A DNA stretch of 33,660 nucleotides from Basidiobolus meristosporus CBS 931.73 (GCA_002104905.1 MCFE01000815.1:1-33660); one strand, 5' to 3'. Positions 10,440-20,349 are shown, numbered from the stretch's first letter. A program made the numbers and translations. Notes: generated from the letters alone by a model not told the origin.

Positions 10440-11767
10440 ATATCCTCTATCTTAAGTATCTCTGGCTTCTGATTGATTCCATATTTGGGCCAATGGCATA
10501 TTGCTTGCTAACTTTGCTGAATTGCATGCTGACTTGTGTACATTTTCTCTGCGGAAAGATAATATTCCCAGTGTTGGTGTTTGGGTAATAATAATACATG
10601 TGAGTAATGGAGTAAGTCCCCATGGATCTCACACATTTGACAGCAGTACTATCCATTGTGCCCAGAAAAGCCAGCTATCTTGCTGATGGCTGGGGTATTT
10701 GCAAGACAGATAATAATATGCACTTCTATATGACAGCCATAAACAATTATCCTGCTGGAAAGCATACAAAGCACATCCAGCAATGGACATAGGTAGCTAT
10801 CCAGGTGGACAGTGATTTAGGCCCAGATACCAGTGAGACTACCATTAGATTTCTGCTCTGATACCACAAGCTAGGTGGTAGATCCAGGTTGATGAGAATC
10901 AGTGGTCAGCAGAATTTGCCAGTAGAGTACTTGTTTAAGGGGAATCCATGAAGTGCCAAGGCAAAGGCATGGCCATACATACCCTCAAGGTAGCCCATGC
11001 TAGTTAGCTGTTTGTAATGTTTGTTATTGAGTATATTGGATATGTTTGAGCTTAATTGATACTGAGTGCAGTACTTTATAGCTTCACAATACTTGTTGGA
11101 CTGCATGAGCTTCTTTAGACAGGGCATTACCCAAATACATACAGAGTGTGAACAACATTTACCCCCAATGGTGGTGGATTCCTGACAAGTTGGACACCTT
11201 GCAATGGTGGCATTTTCTGATGTGAATTCCATGCAAATGTTAATACATGCTGGTATCTGGATAGTCTCTGGGTCATATGTTGCCTGCCACATGATGGTTG
11301 TCCACCTATAACTTGTGCATGGTAAGTTGCATCCTGGGATGATTTTTGCAAGAAGTAGTAGTAAATCCTCAAAGCCCCCACTACTGATATTAGTGGAAAC
11401 ACACCACTTCTCTAGCCACAACATCACATCAGTCATCAGTAAGTGATTACTGGGCTCACTTGACTCCACAAAGTATCCTTGGCATTTTTTTCAACAGGTG
11501 TTGTCTCATTGCCTATAGGGATTTGACTGGGCTCATACATGGTACTGTTGTTAGGGGAGATAGGCTTCATCAAGTGGCCAACAAGATATTGTAGGTACAG
11601 TAGTGACTGGTGAATGGTCAAATATGACTTGTGTGGCAAAACACTTGCCATGATCCCTGTATTACTTCCTACGCTGTCTGCATGCTTTATGGCTAAGTGA
11701 CCTGCTACAATGGCCACATGATCTTTTTTGCTTTTCTTACAGTGTTGATCAAAGTAGTCTTGTCCAT
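10440..11767 (-). pseudogene. Tnp2-type (Plavaka/CACTA-like) transposase, copy 3
   Basis: The ATG at 11767 (MDKTTL context) is followed by a decayed zinc-finger region. The conserved block at 11469-10906 reads VMLWLEKW, then GGFEDLLLLLAKIIP, CINICMEFTSENATIARCPTC and ALALHGFPLNKY. It continues in a shifted frame as INLDLPPSLWYQSRNLMVV and SGPKS, then TPAISKIAGFSGHNG. The order (helical block, CxNxC...CPxC knuckle, LHGFPLNKY-like block, NLPP, GPK, GD.PA.SK..GF.GHNG) is that of fungal Tnp2/Plavaka DDE transposases. The C-terminal half is missing, and the left boundary against gypsy-1 is uncertain. It is divergent from ORF2 at 12202. Confidence 0.72.
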
Positions 11768-11780
11768 GGAGAAGATATTA

Positions 11781-11988
11781 GACTTGTTCCATCATTCCAG
11801 CTGATCATAGTGCCCAATAGTGCCATAGCATGCCAGATGGTGCCTGATCATGCCACAGAGTGCCAGAGGGTGCCATACATTGCCAATTTGTGATCAAAAT
11901 TGAGATGCATATGTCCCTAAATGTCAAATTAATAACAAAATATACAGCACTTTCTGGCACTATGATCAATGGTACAATGGAACAAGTC
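11781..11988. mobile_element. Short MITE B (208 bp, TA target duplication)
   Basis: The ends are GACTTGTTCC and GGAACAAGTC, a terminal inverted repeat of about 33 bp with mismatches that includes TGATCATAGTGCC. TA flanks both sides (11779-11780 and 11989-11990). The outer 10 bp are shared with the long palindromic MITEs, so B and C are a second subfamily. It sits in the intergenic region between the divergent Tnp2 and ORF2 genes of CACTA copy 3. Confidence 0.85.
11811..11884 (+). repeat. Eight TGCC motifs at exact 10-bp spacing
   Basis: TGCC occurs at 11811, 11821, 11831, 11841, 11851, 11861, 11871 and 11881, each followed by six variable bases. The array is subterminal in MITE B. It recurs in MITE C with one TGCT. 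Confidence 0.9.
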
Positions 11989-12201
11989 TATTCTGACATT
12001 CAACAATGTAACGCTATTATATCACTTTTTGCCATCACCCATGTGAGTTTAAGACAGTCTTGAGTTTGTGACATAGCACCTACATCAATGTAAGACTCTA
12101 TAATGACCTGCCATAGTAAGTATCATAGATAAAGTTGTGTCATCACATGCACATGCATATGAAATACCATTTCCCCTTTGGTTTGACTCACTTCTATATA
12201 T

Positions 12202-13434
12202 ATGCATCCTAAAATAAAGCAAAGTTACATTGTTCCCAACCAAACCCCACAGCTGACAGCAGCAGAAGAATGGTTAGACAACAGCTTGCTTTGACATTCA
12301 GTGCAATAAGCCATGCTACAGCCAAAAAAGGCCCTGTGGACAGTGTGCCCACTAAAGGTAATAGTGCAGACTCCTCAGGCTCTCAGTCAAGTAGGCAATT
12401 GGGAGCTTCTGTGGAGCCACAAGCTGGCCATATTATGGAGGCAGACTAGAATTTAGCAAAAGCAATACCCTCAGTTGATGACAAGCAAGCAGCTTACATA
12501 ATATCATTACCACCTGTATTTGCAGGTATCTTGTCAGCTCATACCAGAGCATTAATGAGGCAATTGAATGCAGTGGCTAATAGGATTGAAGTGATGGCCT
12601 TGAGAAGTCAGGAAATAGACCAGAGACAGGATGAGCAGATAAATGGTGTAGAGTAATCAATATCCCAGGTAGAGAATGCAGTATCTTTGCTGCAAAGAAG
12701 GAACTAAAGTAGCTCCATGTCACAGCCAAGAATTGAGCAATTTCCCAATGTAATGGCCAAGGAACACTGTACAATCTTTGAGGTAAAACAACAGTCCCCA
12801 AAGATAAAGCCCACAGAAAAACCTATCATAGCATGGGAGGGTAAAAATGTAGTGCTTATACTAAAGCCTTAAAATCAAAAGATATTGAAGATCCATGAAG
12901 CTGTTGAGTGCAATGATAAAGATTGGGCTAATATTGAAGAGGCCATTGGATGTCTAGCATGGCAACACCTCAAGGCCAGCATACCATGGGATCATCATGA
13001 ACCCAAGGCCTAGTAGAATGCCCTTAACTTGCTCCACAAGCATTATCCTGGATTCAAACAAGCAAATGGATTTTGGGCCAACAATGGTACACTAAGAAGG
13101 TATCTCAAGTATAGCAGAAGCTATCAGCAGTAGAAGAACAAGGGTGCAATTACTAAAAGTCCGCAGCTTCCTTAAGAGGCCATTACAAGGAGGGCCAAAA
13201 GCTCCAAACAAGCATTAAAGACACATCAGGTAGCTGGAAGAGTGACAATAAGGGAAAAGCAGGCAGACACATATGCACCAGATTAACATTTACCAAGGAG
13301 AAAGTGTGGTTTTACTCAAGAAGCACTCAGTCAAATTAGCAGTGCAGGACCTGGCAGTGCTAAAAACAAGTAGCTACCTCAGAAGCCCATCATAGCATGG
13401 TCTGAGAATTGGAAATAAGCAGAAAAGAAGCGTT
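12202..13434 (+). pseudogene. CACTA companion ORF2, copy 3 (3'-truncated)
   Basis: The ATG at 12202 is in the context TATATATGCATCC and is followed by a 1-base deletion relative to MPPKNKAK. The frame then reads TADSSRRMVRQQLALTFSAI, KKGPVDSVPTKGN, SGSQSSRQ, AHTRALMRQLNAVANRI (coiled coil), SQEIDQRQDEQ and LLQRRN. It goes on through KPTEKPIIAW, EAVECND and NALNLLHKHYPGFKQANGFW to a basic region with repeated KQAD and SSKQ. Stops interrupt it at several places. It is colinear with the minus copy at 17883-19947 and is cut by the solo LTR at 13440, after which I cannot recognise its C-terminus. Confidence 0.6.
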
Positions 13435-13439
13435 GTGGT

Positions 13440-13789
13440 TGTTGTAAAAAATTCGTAATTCCACCTAAATATTCACCTAACTTAGTCACTTAGATCATCA
13501 CCTTCAAATCCTAGAGAATACTGACCAAATTCCTTGTTGGGATTTACTTAGAATATTTTCACCAAAATACCAGGTACCCAGAACATGTAAATTCTCAAAG
13601 TTGTCCAAACAGCCCCAAACTTTGCACACATGTTCTTGGGACCTTCCTTAACCTATTCTACGTGTTTGTAATGCCAAGACCAGGTAAAAGTATAAATACT
13701 ACTTTTACATTCAACAAATCATTAAGTGAAAACCACATAATCTACTTGTTCTCCCAATCACTTCCAATATCTCCAAGACTCTTACAACA
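13440..13789 (+). repeat. Solo LTR of copia-1 family with 5-bp target duplication
   Basis: The LTR is 350 bp, starts TGTTGTAA and ends TTACAACA, a perfect 8-bp terminal inverted repeat. GTGGT flanks it on both sides (13435-13439 and 13790-13794). A TATAAATA box lies at 13691. It is a solo LTR, left by recombination between the two LTRs of a full element. Confidence 0.92.
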
Positions 13790-13825
13790 GTGGTGGTGTA
13801 TAAGTCCAAAGGGCAAAATATGGCC

Positions 13826-13998
13826 AACACTTCTCAAGTGTGTGTGTGTGTGGGGTGTTCACCGGGTGCAATAACCTGTGGCAAAAGCTTGCTAGGAATA
13901 CTGGGTCTTTTAACTAATCCAATGTGAAGGGGGATAAAGCCTCAAGCTTGTCAAGGGAAAACTATTGAGCTAAAATTCCCAACTTAGTTGGTGTCTTA
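13826..13998 (+). repeat. Repeat X, copy 1
   Basis: The stretch is homologous in inverted orientation to 16265-16440. Shared words include CCAACACTTCTCAAGTGT, GTGCAATAAC, GGCAAAAGC and AATGTGAAGGG. It contains a short (TG)n run near 13840. I recognise no coding domain. Each copy follows the 3' end of a copia-1 family LTR. Confidence 0.6.
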
Positions 13999-14266
13999 AC
14001 AGAAGTTTATACTGGCTTCAACATCCTTTGTGATGATAGTGTACTAAAGCTTCCAAAGTCAGAACAACTGTAAAATCCACCAACAGGGACTTGATAAGAA
14101 TGCACTTTTGACCAATAGTTATAAAAACTGAAAAGTATCTTTGCCTGTACAAGAACAAACTTGGGAAAACAATCAAATATAATAAAATATACCTACTCTG
14201 AGAATTTCTTCTCACAGGTATTGCCTCCAAGGTCAGTTGGCTGTCAGCATGGTTTCCTGGGAGTAT
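13999..14266. other. Unrecognised AT-rich stretch
   Basis: I see only short frames with stops and no motif. It lies between repeat X and a gypsy LTR. Confidence 0.4.
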
Positions 14267-14714
14267 TGTAAGGTCTAAGTCACAAAGTAGTGGTAATAGG
14301 TAGCAGTGATCTCACTAATCAATAAGTCAGAATATTGGAAGGGGAAATGGTTTATTTGTAGGGATAGCCTCCCTTATATACTTTTTTGCTGCTCAAATTC
14401 TGGCTAGAAAATACTTTCCAGAAGTTTCTGGAAGGTAGTAGAGAGTCAATCATGTCATTGCGTACTAGAAATAGCTCAAATTCTTGGCAGATTGTTCCAT
14501 GAGACATAGTAGCACCTAGCCAATGAGATAGTGATATTATGAAACCTCTGTGTCATGTATTTACCTCATATGGTAGCAGGATAGGAGGGCTATGAAACCA
14601 GGATGTTCACATGCCATAGGCACTGCTGCAGGTACTTGCTGTATATGGTAACTATCTTATCATGGCATCTTAGCAAGGAATAGGAATAGCTTGTACAATG
14701 GGTTAAGTGTGACA
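14267..14714 (-). repeat. Probable 3' LTR of a gypsy element (minus)
   Basis: On minus it starts TGTCACACTTAA and ends GACCTTACA, with a TATATAAGG box (plus 14373-14380) and AATAAA (plus 14351-14356) in the correct order. It lies downstream of the integrase of the same strand. The boundaries are proposed from TG...CA ends only. No target duplication was found. Confidence 0.45.
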
Positions 14715-15135
14715 AATAGTCTGCCAGGTCACATAGTAATAATTACATAGACAGATAGAAAATATTGCAATTTGGGATGATACTAATATAGGGGGGGGTA
14801 ATTCTTTTTAGGGAAGTGAATGTATAGGAATGAGCACATCTGCCTGTGGGTGTCACTCTGGCCCCACTATATCCACCCCTCTCAGCTTTGAGCTCAGGTC
14901 AAAGCAAACTAAAGGTGATGTGCAAAATTCTGGTGCTTTAATAGGTAAAGTCTGTTTCCTGCCACAGGTACTCTTAGCAGTGTTTCATCAAATTCAGACA
15001 AATAGTAGCCTCCATTTCCAATCACCTTGGAAATAATAAATAAACAGACCACTTATTGTCAAATTTGTGGCTCTACTGTTTATCTAAAGTGGAATCATAG
15101 AACAATACTGGATCTTCTTGCAGTAGTGGCTTGGG
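14715..15135 (-). other. 3' end of gypsy pol and untranslated region
   Basis: Just after the integrase frame the minus strand continues RPKPLLQEDPVLFYDSTLD and a K-W-like block with stops. This resembles the post-integrase domain of agaricomycete gypsy pol (a DLVLLHNTKLDK-type sequence). The rest shows nothing I recognise, apart from a G8 run near 14791. Confidence 0.45.
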
Positions 15136-16025
15136 TCAAAGGCTATGTGACTTGTCAAATGATTCCTTGTTCTGAAGTCTGGTCTCTTTGAGTTTAGCAG
15201 CTGCTTTAGTAATATCAAGTTCATGGTGATCAAGCTGTTTGATGTGTTTAGTCAGTAGTTCTTCTGTATTCTTAGTAGTTCTCCACTCTAGCATGCTCCA
15301 TGATGTTGAGTCAAGCTCTACTGGAGGAATGCAATTATGTCCATAAAGTAATTTGAATGGAGATAGGCCTGGGCTACATTTTGTAATGATCCTATCTGCC
15401 AAGAGTGCTAGATGAAGTTGTTTAGGCCAGTGTAGTGTTATGTTCTTGCAGCTCTTGACTAGGAAGTTAACAAGTGGGCCAAGGCCTCTTTCAACCATTT
15501 CATTAGCTTGTGGGTGATGGGCAGTGGTGAAAGAAATACATATCTTGTATTGTGAGCAGAGTTCCTGGATCAAATATGAAGTCATTTCTCCTTGGTCAGC
15601 CACAAACTGGCTGATGCAACCTAATCTGCATATTATATCTTCAAGAATAAATCTCCATATTGTGTGGCTTTTGTTATTGGACAGAGCTCAAGCTTCTACC
15701 CATCCACTTGGATCATCTCTGGCAACAACTAGGTACTTCTTGGTTCCAGCAGTTGGCATGTGGACCAGGTCAATGCTAACCTTCTGCCATAGGCAAGGTG
15801 CATAGGTTGGATGGAGCAGCTCCTCATATCTATTGGTTGACCTTCTTTGGCAAATGTCACAAGGTTCAACAAAGTGTTGGACATCATGATACATATTCTC
15901 CAAGTAATATCTACTGTAAACACTATTGTTAGTGGCATCTCTTCCTCTATGAATACCAGGTCTTCCTTCATGAAGGCTTGACATAATAGTCAGTTGTTCC
16001 TTGGGCCTAACTATAACTCTCCTGG
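15136..16025 (-). pseudogene. Gypsy integrase (minus), element 3
   Basis: Reading from 16025 leftward, TPRRVIV leads into the zinc-binding region (HRGRDAT, then CDICQRR near 15850). The integrase core follows: SIDLVHMPTAGTKKYLVVAR with its catalytic Asp, and DDPSGWVEA. After a stop or frameshift come FVADQGEMTSYLIQEL (second Asp region) and TTAHHPQANEMVERGLGPLV (the catalytic Glu is ERG), and later SPFKLLYGHNCIPPVELD. The motifs are those of gypsy integrases common in Agaricomycetes. Open stretches are 16080-15688 and 15603-15136. RT is absent: the 5' side ends at a GC-rich block. Gypsy-1 lacks integrase while this fragment has only integrase, so they could be parts of one family. Confidence 0.85.
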
Positions 16026-16260
16026 GTGTCTGTCCAGGCTTTACCCAAGAGGAGGCCCCCCCTGCTTCCCCCCTGGCCAACCCAGGGGGCCTAAAATGGC
16101 TCCTTATAATACCCCAATTGCCTCAATAAACGCCACCTTGCTTTTTCCCTTAAATAGCCCCCACATGGCCCCCCCTCCACCCCCCATCCAAAGGATGGGG
16201 AGGGGTGGGGGGCCATCTTACGGGGGGCTACCTGTGGCTTTGGAAATGGGGGCAATAATG
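16026..16260. repeat. GC-rich block with hairpin and G-quadruplex potential
   Basis: This stretch stands out from the AT-rich surroundings through runs of C and G. A near-inverted repeat lies at about 16168-16221: GGCCCCCCCTCCACCCC, ending in CATCC, then AAA, then GGATGGGGAGGGG followed by TGGGGGGCC. The G runs could fold as a quadruplex. It has no coding signal. Its left edge interrupts the gypsy integrase frame, which suggests a small insertion or a fusion point. Confidence 0.6.
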
Positions 16261-16264
16261 GCCT

Positions 16265-16440
16265 ACTAAGATGCCAGCTGTGGTGCGTATAGTAGATTAA
16301 TAGTTTTTCCTTGAGAAGCATCTGGATTTATTCCCTTCACATTTGAGTAGGGACAAAGCCCAGGTTTTCTAGACAGCTTTTGCCGGATGTTATTGCACTC
16401 AGTAAGCACATACACAAGACACTTGAGAAGTGTTGGGCAT
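16265..16440 (-). repeat. Repeat X, copy 2
   Basis: The minus strand is homologous to plus 13826-13998. It starts just downstream of the 3' end of the copia LTR at 16444. The two copies lie in inverted orientation, 2.3 kb apart, around the gypsy integrase fragment. Confidence 0.6.
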
Positions 16441-16443
16441 ATC

Positions 16444-16790
16444 TATTGTAAGAGTCTTAGAGATATTGAAAGTGATTGGGTGAATAGGTAGAATGTAGAG
16501 TCTTTACTCAATGATTTACTGAATGTCAAAGTAGTATTTAGACTTTTAACTGTCTTGGCATAACAGACATGTAGAATATGCACAGGAAGATCCCAAAAGC
16601 ATGTGTGCAATACTAAGGGCTGTGTGGACAACTTTGGCAATTTTTGTGGTCTGGGTACCTTATGTTTTGGTGAGAATATTCTAAGTAAATCCCAACAAGG
16701 AGTCTGGTCAGTATCTTCTAGGATCTGCAGGTAATGATCTAGGCTACCAAGTAGGTGATTATCTAGGTGAAATTATAAATGATTGTAGCA
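16444..16790 (-). repeat. 3' LTR of a copia-1 family element
   Basis: On minus it starts TGCTACAA and ends TTACAATA, 347 bp, and is homologous along its length to the LTRs at 8973-9320 and 13440-13789 (shared CCCAACAAGG in plus, TATTTAGACTTTTA at the TATA region). A polypurine tract lies immediately upstream, so this is a 3' LTR. Confidence 0.85.
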
Positions 16791-16802
16791 CTCCCACTCC
16801 AC
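16791..16802 (-). other. Polypurine tract of the copia-1 family element
   Basis: The minus strand reads GTGGAGTGGGAG directly before the LTR, the expected site for plus-strand priming. Confidence 0.7.
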
Positions 16803-17550
16803 TAAATGCTCTTACAGACCAGTCCCAATTTTCACCTGAGATATCAAAAATTATCTCTAGGTAATGGCTTTGTAAATAATTCTGCAATCGTTTCATCTGT
16901 AGGATAGTAAGCCAAGCTAGCTAAGTTACTCTCTTTAGCTTCCCATTGGAAATGCTGTGTAGCATCTATGTTCCTGGTTCTAGCATGAAAAATTGTATCT
17001 CTATCTAATTATATATACATCCTTGATAATCTTGAAATAAAGTGGTATATATTTTTTGACATAAGCTTAAATCTTTCAAGCAGCTTCCTGAGCCACATTG
17101 CTTCATTTATAGCTTCACAGGCTGCTATATATTCAGTCTCCGTGGTAAAAAGAGTACTGGTTTGTTGCTTTCTTGAATTCCATGAAATAGCTCCTTTACA
17201 GTGTGGAAAAGTGTATCCTGTGCTGGATCTTTTGCCTTCAGCATTGTATTCCACAAGATCTTTCTGAGAGTCCCTTTAAGTGTACCTTAAACAGATATCA
17301 GCAGCTTCTATTAGGCTTCTGAATGTCTGCCCAACTGCTGCAATTTGATGAGTGCCATAGTTCTGACTATGTTGGCTGCCAACTCCCACTGACTATGAGA
17401 TAACTGGACATGCTCCAAGCATGATATAAATCCGACTGCTACAATAGATTGATAAGCAAAGTCAGGGCTTTTAGATGGCACCCTGTTCTCTTGATTTGAT
17501 TGAGAGTTGACCAAGTCAAGGTTTGTCACCTTTGGGGTTGCTGCTAGTTT
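16803..17550 (-). pseudogene. Copia RT C-terminus and RNase H (minus)
   Basis: From 17529 leftward: NLDLVNSQSNQ, VPSKSPDFAYQSIVAV (the usual YQS.VG..MY block, then frameshifted), and SQWELAANIVRT. RNase H follows at 17254-17009 with KRSSTGYTFPHCKGAISWNS, RKQQTSTLFTTETEYIAACE and AMWLRKLLERF. After stops come FHARTRNIDATQHF and PTDETIAELFTKPLPRDN, the normal copia Pol C-terminus, ending just before the polypurine tract. The upstream part is missing: the frame ends at 17551, where CACTA copy 4 starts. It is the only RNase H of this copia family in the window and belongs to a different insertion from copia-1 at 6266-9320. Confidence 0.88.
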
Positions 17551-17882
17551 ACTCTACAAGAAATTTTTGTAATGATCCCATAAAAAAGTCATCACAAAGT
17601 TAAAGTCCTGTGACTTAGTGGTTCTGATCCTGTCAGGACAGTGTCCAGAGACCATTGAAATGTAATTGCGCCCCAGATTTCACAAGAAACTTAGTCAAAA
17701 TTTTTCATCACAACAATATGTAAGTGGCTTTTGATTGGTTCCCTGCCAATTTGCTCACTTTCTGATCCCAGACACTCTATCACCTCCTGCATTTGTGTGA
17801 ATTGATTGGTTACTGCATTATTTTCACACTCCTCACTTCCGGAATCAACTGTTTCTCTTACTTTTCATACATACAAATTGAT

Positions 17883-19947
17883 TTATTTCCAATGAAACTT
17901 CTGTTGTACCTCAATTGCCAATTGTATTGACCTATACAAGTCTCTATACCCTGCATAAACATAAAGTCCAACCTCAAACTCAACAATTAACTCCACTAAA
18001 GTCTCCCACTTAATAAGTATTTCTGCTCTAACACCCTGGTTCCACAACTTTGGCAGGAACCCAACAGCTTTGTGCCACTGTTCAGTCACTGGTTCCCACA
18101 TGTCCTGGTTTTCTGCTGGCACTGCAAGGTCTAGCTGCTCTTCTGCCAGTCTTTGCAATAAGTTCTTGCAATATTCCAGTGCATTTTCTTGAGCACTGCT
18201 ATTGAAGAAGTGCTGCAACCTCTTGGTGTGCCTATTAATGTTTCAAAATTCCACTGAAGGCATTGTGATAGTATTTTGAGCTCTTAACATTATAGCCATG
18301 TCTGTCAGTGGGATCTCCACTCTGTCAACAATGGAGGATGTGGAGGCTCTGGTAGGCAAATTGCCATTTTCTGCAATTACATCTATCTTGCTGGAGTGTA
18401 GCTCAACTGGCTGCACTTCCAATGCTTGTGAAAACAGTTGTTTTCTTGTTGGTAATTCTTCTAGGCTATGATGAGATTCAATCTGTCCCGGGCTTGCGGC
18501 ATTAATTGGCAAGAACTGCAGTTTTTTTTGCATGCCTCCTTGTCTCAGGCTTGGGTAGACATTTTTCCCTCTACCTTTTCCTTTATCACAGCCAGGTCTG
18601 TCACTACTACCTTTCTAAGTGCTTCTTGTAAAGAACTAAGTTTTCTCCTTGATAAGTTCTACTCTGACACTTCTATTTTGGCCTGCTTGTCCCTTGCTAG
18701 CACTCTTCTGGCAACCTGACATTTCTTTTCCACTTGTTTTGAGCTCTCAACTGTAGTTGTGATGGGCTTCTGCAAAAGCTGCTGGCTTTCATCACTGCCA
18801 GGTCCTTCACTGCTACTTTACTAAGTGCTTCTTGAAATGGTAATATGCTTTTTCCTTGATATATGTTGCACTGGTGAATCTGTGTCTGCCTGCTTATCCC
18901 TAATTGGCACTCTTCCAGCTACCTGACATATCTTTGACACTTGTCTGGAGCTTTTGGCCCTGCTTGTAACAGGCTCTTGAGGAAGCCACTAGTTCTTAGC
19001 CATGGTACCCTTGTTCTTCTGCCCTTGATAGTTTCTGCCATTCTTAAGATGCTTTCTTAGCATACCAATGCTGGCCCAAAATCTGTTTGCCCATTTGAAT
19101 CCAGGATATTGCTCATGGAACAGGTTGAGTGCATTCTGCTTGGCCTTGAGTTCCTGATGGTCCCATGGTATGCAGGCCTCAAGGTGATGGCATGCTAGAC
19201 TTCTAATGGCTTCTCAAATATTAGCCCACTCTTCATTATTGCACTCAATGTTTTGACAGACCTTCAATGTCATTTAACTTTTAGGCTTCAATGTAAACAC
19301 CACATTGTTCTTCCCACACTGTGATAGGTTTTTCTGTGGGCTTTATCTTTGAGGACTGTTGTTGTACTTCAAAGACTGTACAGGGTTCCTCTGCTGTTAC
19401 ATAAAGAAATAGCTCAATTCTTGGCTGTACATTCAGCTACTTGAGTTCCTTCTTGGCAGCAAAGATACTGCTTTCTCTGCCTGGGATATTGATTGCTCTA
19501 CACGGATTATCAGCTCATCCTGTGTCTGGGCTATTTTCTTGCTTCTTGGGCCATTGCATCTATCCTATCAGTCACTGCACCTAATTGCTTCATTATTACT
19601 TTGGTATGAGCTGACAACATGCTTGCTAATATGGGTGGTGGCAATGTTGCAATAGCCACTTGCTGGTCATCAACTGAGGGCACTGCGTTGGCTACATTCT
19701 CATCTACCTGAGCATAATGGACAGTTTATGGCTCTGCCAAGGTCCTCAATGGCCTACTTGACTGAGAGCCTGAGGAGTCTGCATTATTACCTTCAATGGG
19801 CACACTGCCCACAGGGCCTTTTTTGGATGCAGCCCTGCTTGTTGCACTGAATGTCAAAGCAAGCTGTTGTCCAACCATACTTCTGTTGCCATCAGCACAG
19901 GTGTTTGGTTGGAAACCAGAAGACTTTGCTTTGTTTTTTGGTGGCAT
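17883..19947 (-). pseudogene. CACTA companion ORF2, copy 4 (nearly full length, decayed)
   Basis: The start is taken as ATG at 19947, giving MPPKNKAKSSGFQPNTCADG. About 690 codons follow, with scattered stops and shifts. Order: a basic/Ser-rich N-terminus (LALTFSATSRAASKKGPVGS), a conserved PPP and AHTK-like helix with a likely coiled coil, a middle region (KPTEKP; ALNLFHEQYPGFKWANRFW), basic repeats with KQ and ARRVLARDKQAK, an acidic/Thr part (18533-18243), and an intact C-terminal 111 codons (18218-17883) with NALEYCKNLLQRLAEEQLDL, WEPVTEQWHKAVGFLPKLWN and ELIVEFEVGLYVYAGYRDLY. Copy 1 has Trp (EFWAIN) where this copy has a TGA before the C-terminal block. I cannot assign a known family. 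The position in a Tnp2 transposon suggests a DNA-binding or accessory role. Confidence 0.62.
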
Positions 19948-20140
19948 AAAATGGAAGTGAGTCAAACCAAAGGAGAAATAGTGTTACATATGTGTGTGTA
20001 TGTGGTGCCACAACCTTATTTGCAATGCTTACTATGGCAGATCATCATTGAATCTTACATTCATGTAGGGGCAATGTCTCAAATACAATACTGTCTTAAG
20101 TTCACATGAGTATTGACCAAAAAGTGATATAATAGCGATA

Positions 20141-20349
20141 GACTTGTTTCATTATTCCAGCTGATCATAGTGCCCAGTAGTGCCATAGCATGCCAGATGG
20201 TGCTTGATCATGCCACAGAGTGCCAGATGGTGCCATACAGTGCCAATTTGGGATCAAAATTGACATGCATATGAGCCTAAAATATCAAAATAATAACAAA
20301 ATATGCAGCACTTTCTGGCACTATGATCAATGGCACAAATGAACAAGTC
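20141..20349. mobile_element. Short MITE C (209 bp, TA target duplication)
   Basis: It closely matches MITE B, with ends GACTTGTTTC and AACAAGTC and TA on both sides (20139-20140 and 20350-20351). CACTA copy 1 has the matching uninserted site at about 3180-3215, where a single TA lies between TATAATAGCA and the sequence leading to GTTTGCCCCATGG. That supports both the boundary and the TA duplication. It lies 33 bp before the Tnp2 start codon. Confidence 0.9.
20171..20244 (+). repeat. Eight TGCC/TGCT motifs at 10-bp spacing
   Basis: TGCC occurs at 20171, 20181, 20191, 20211, 20221, 20231 and 20241, with TGCT at 20201. It is the same array as in MITE B. Confidence 0.9.

Noticed and set aside
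11811-11884. CRISPR-like short regularly spaced repeat
   Set aside because: The unit is only 4 bases with 6-base spacers inside a transposon end, in a eukaryotic context.
13836-13860. TG microsatellite as a regulatory element
   Set aside because: It is a short simple repeat inside repeat X. The other copy of repeat X lacks it.
15994-16321. Open frames of 76-91 codons across the GC-rich block
   Set aside because: They are Pro/Gly homopolymer-like translations of C and G runs with no domain. GC-rich DNA has few stops.
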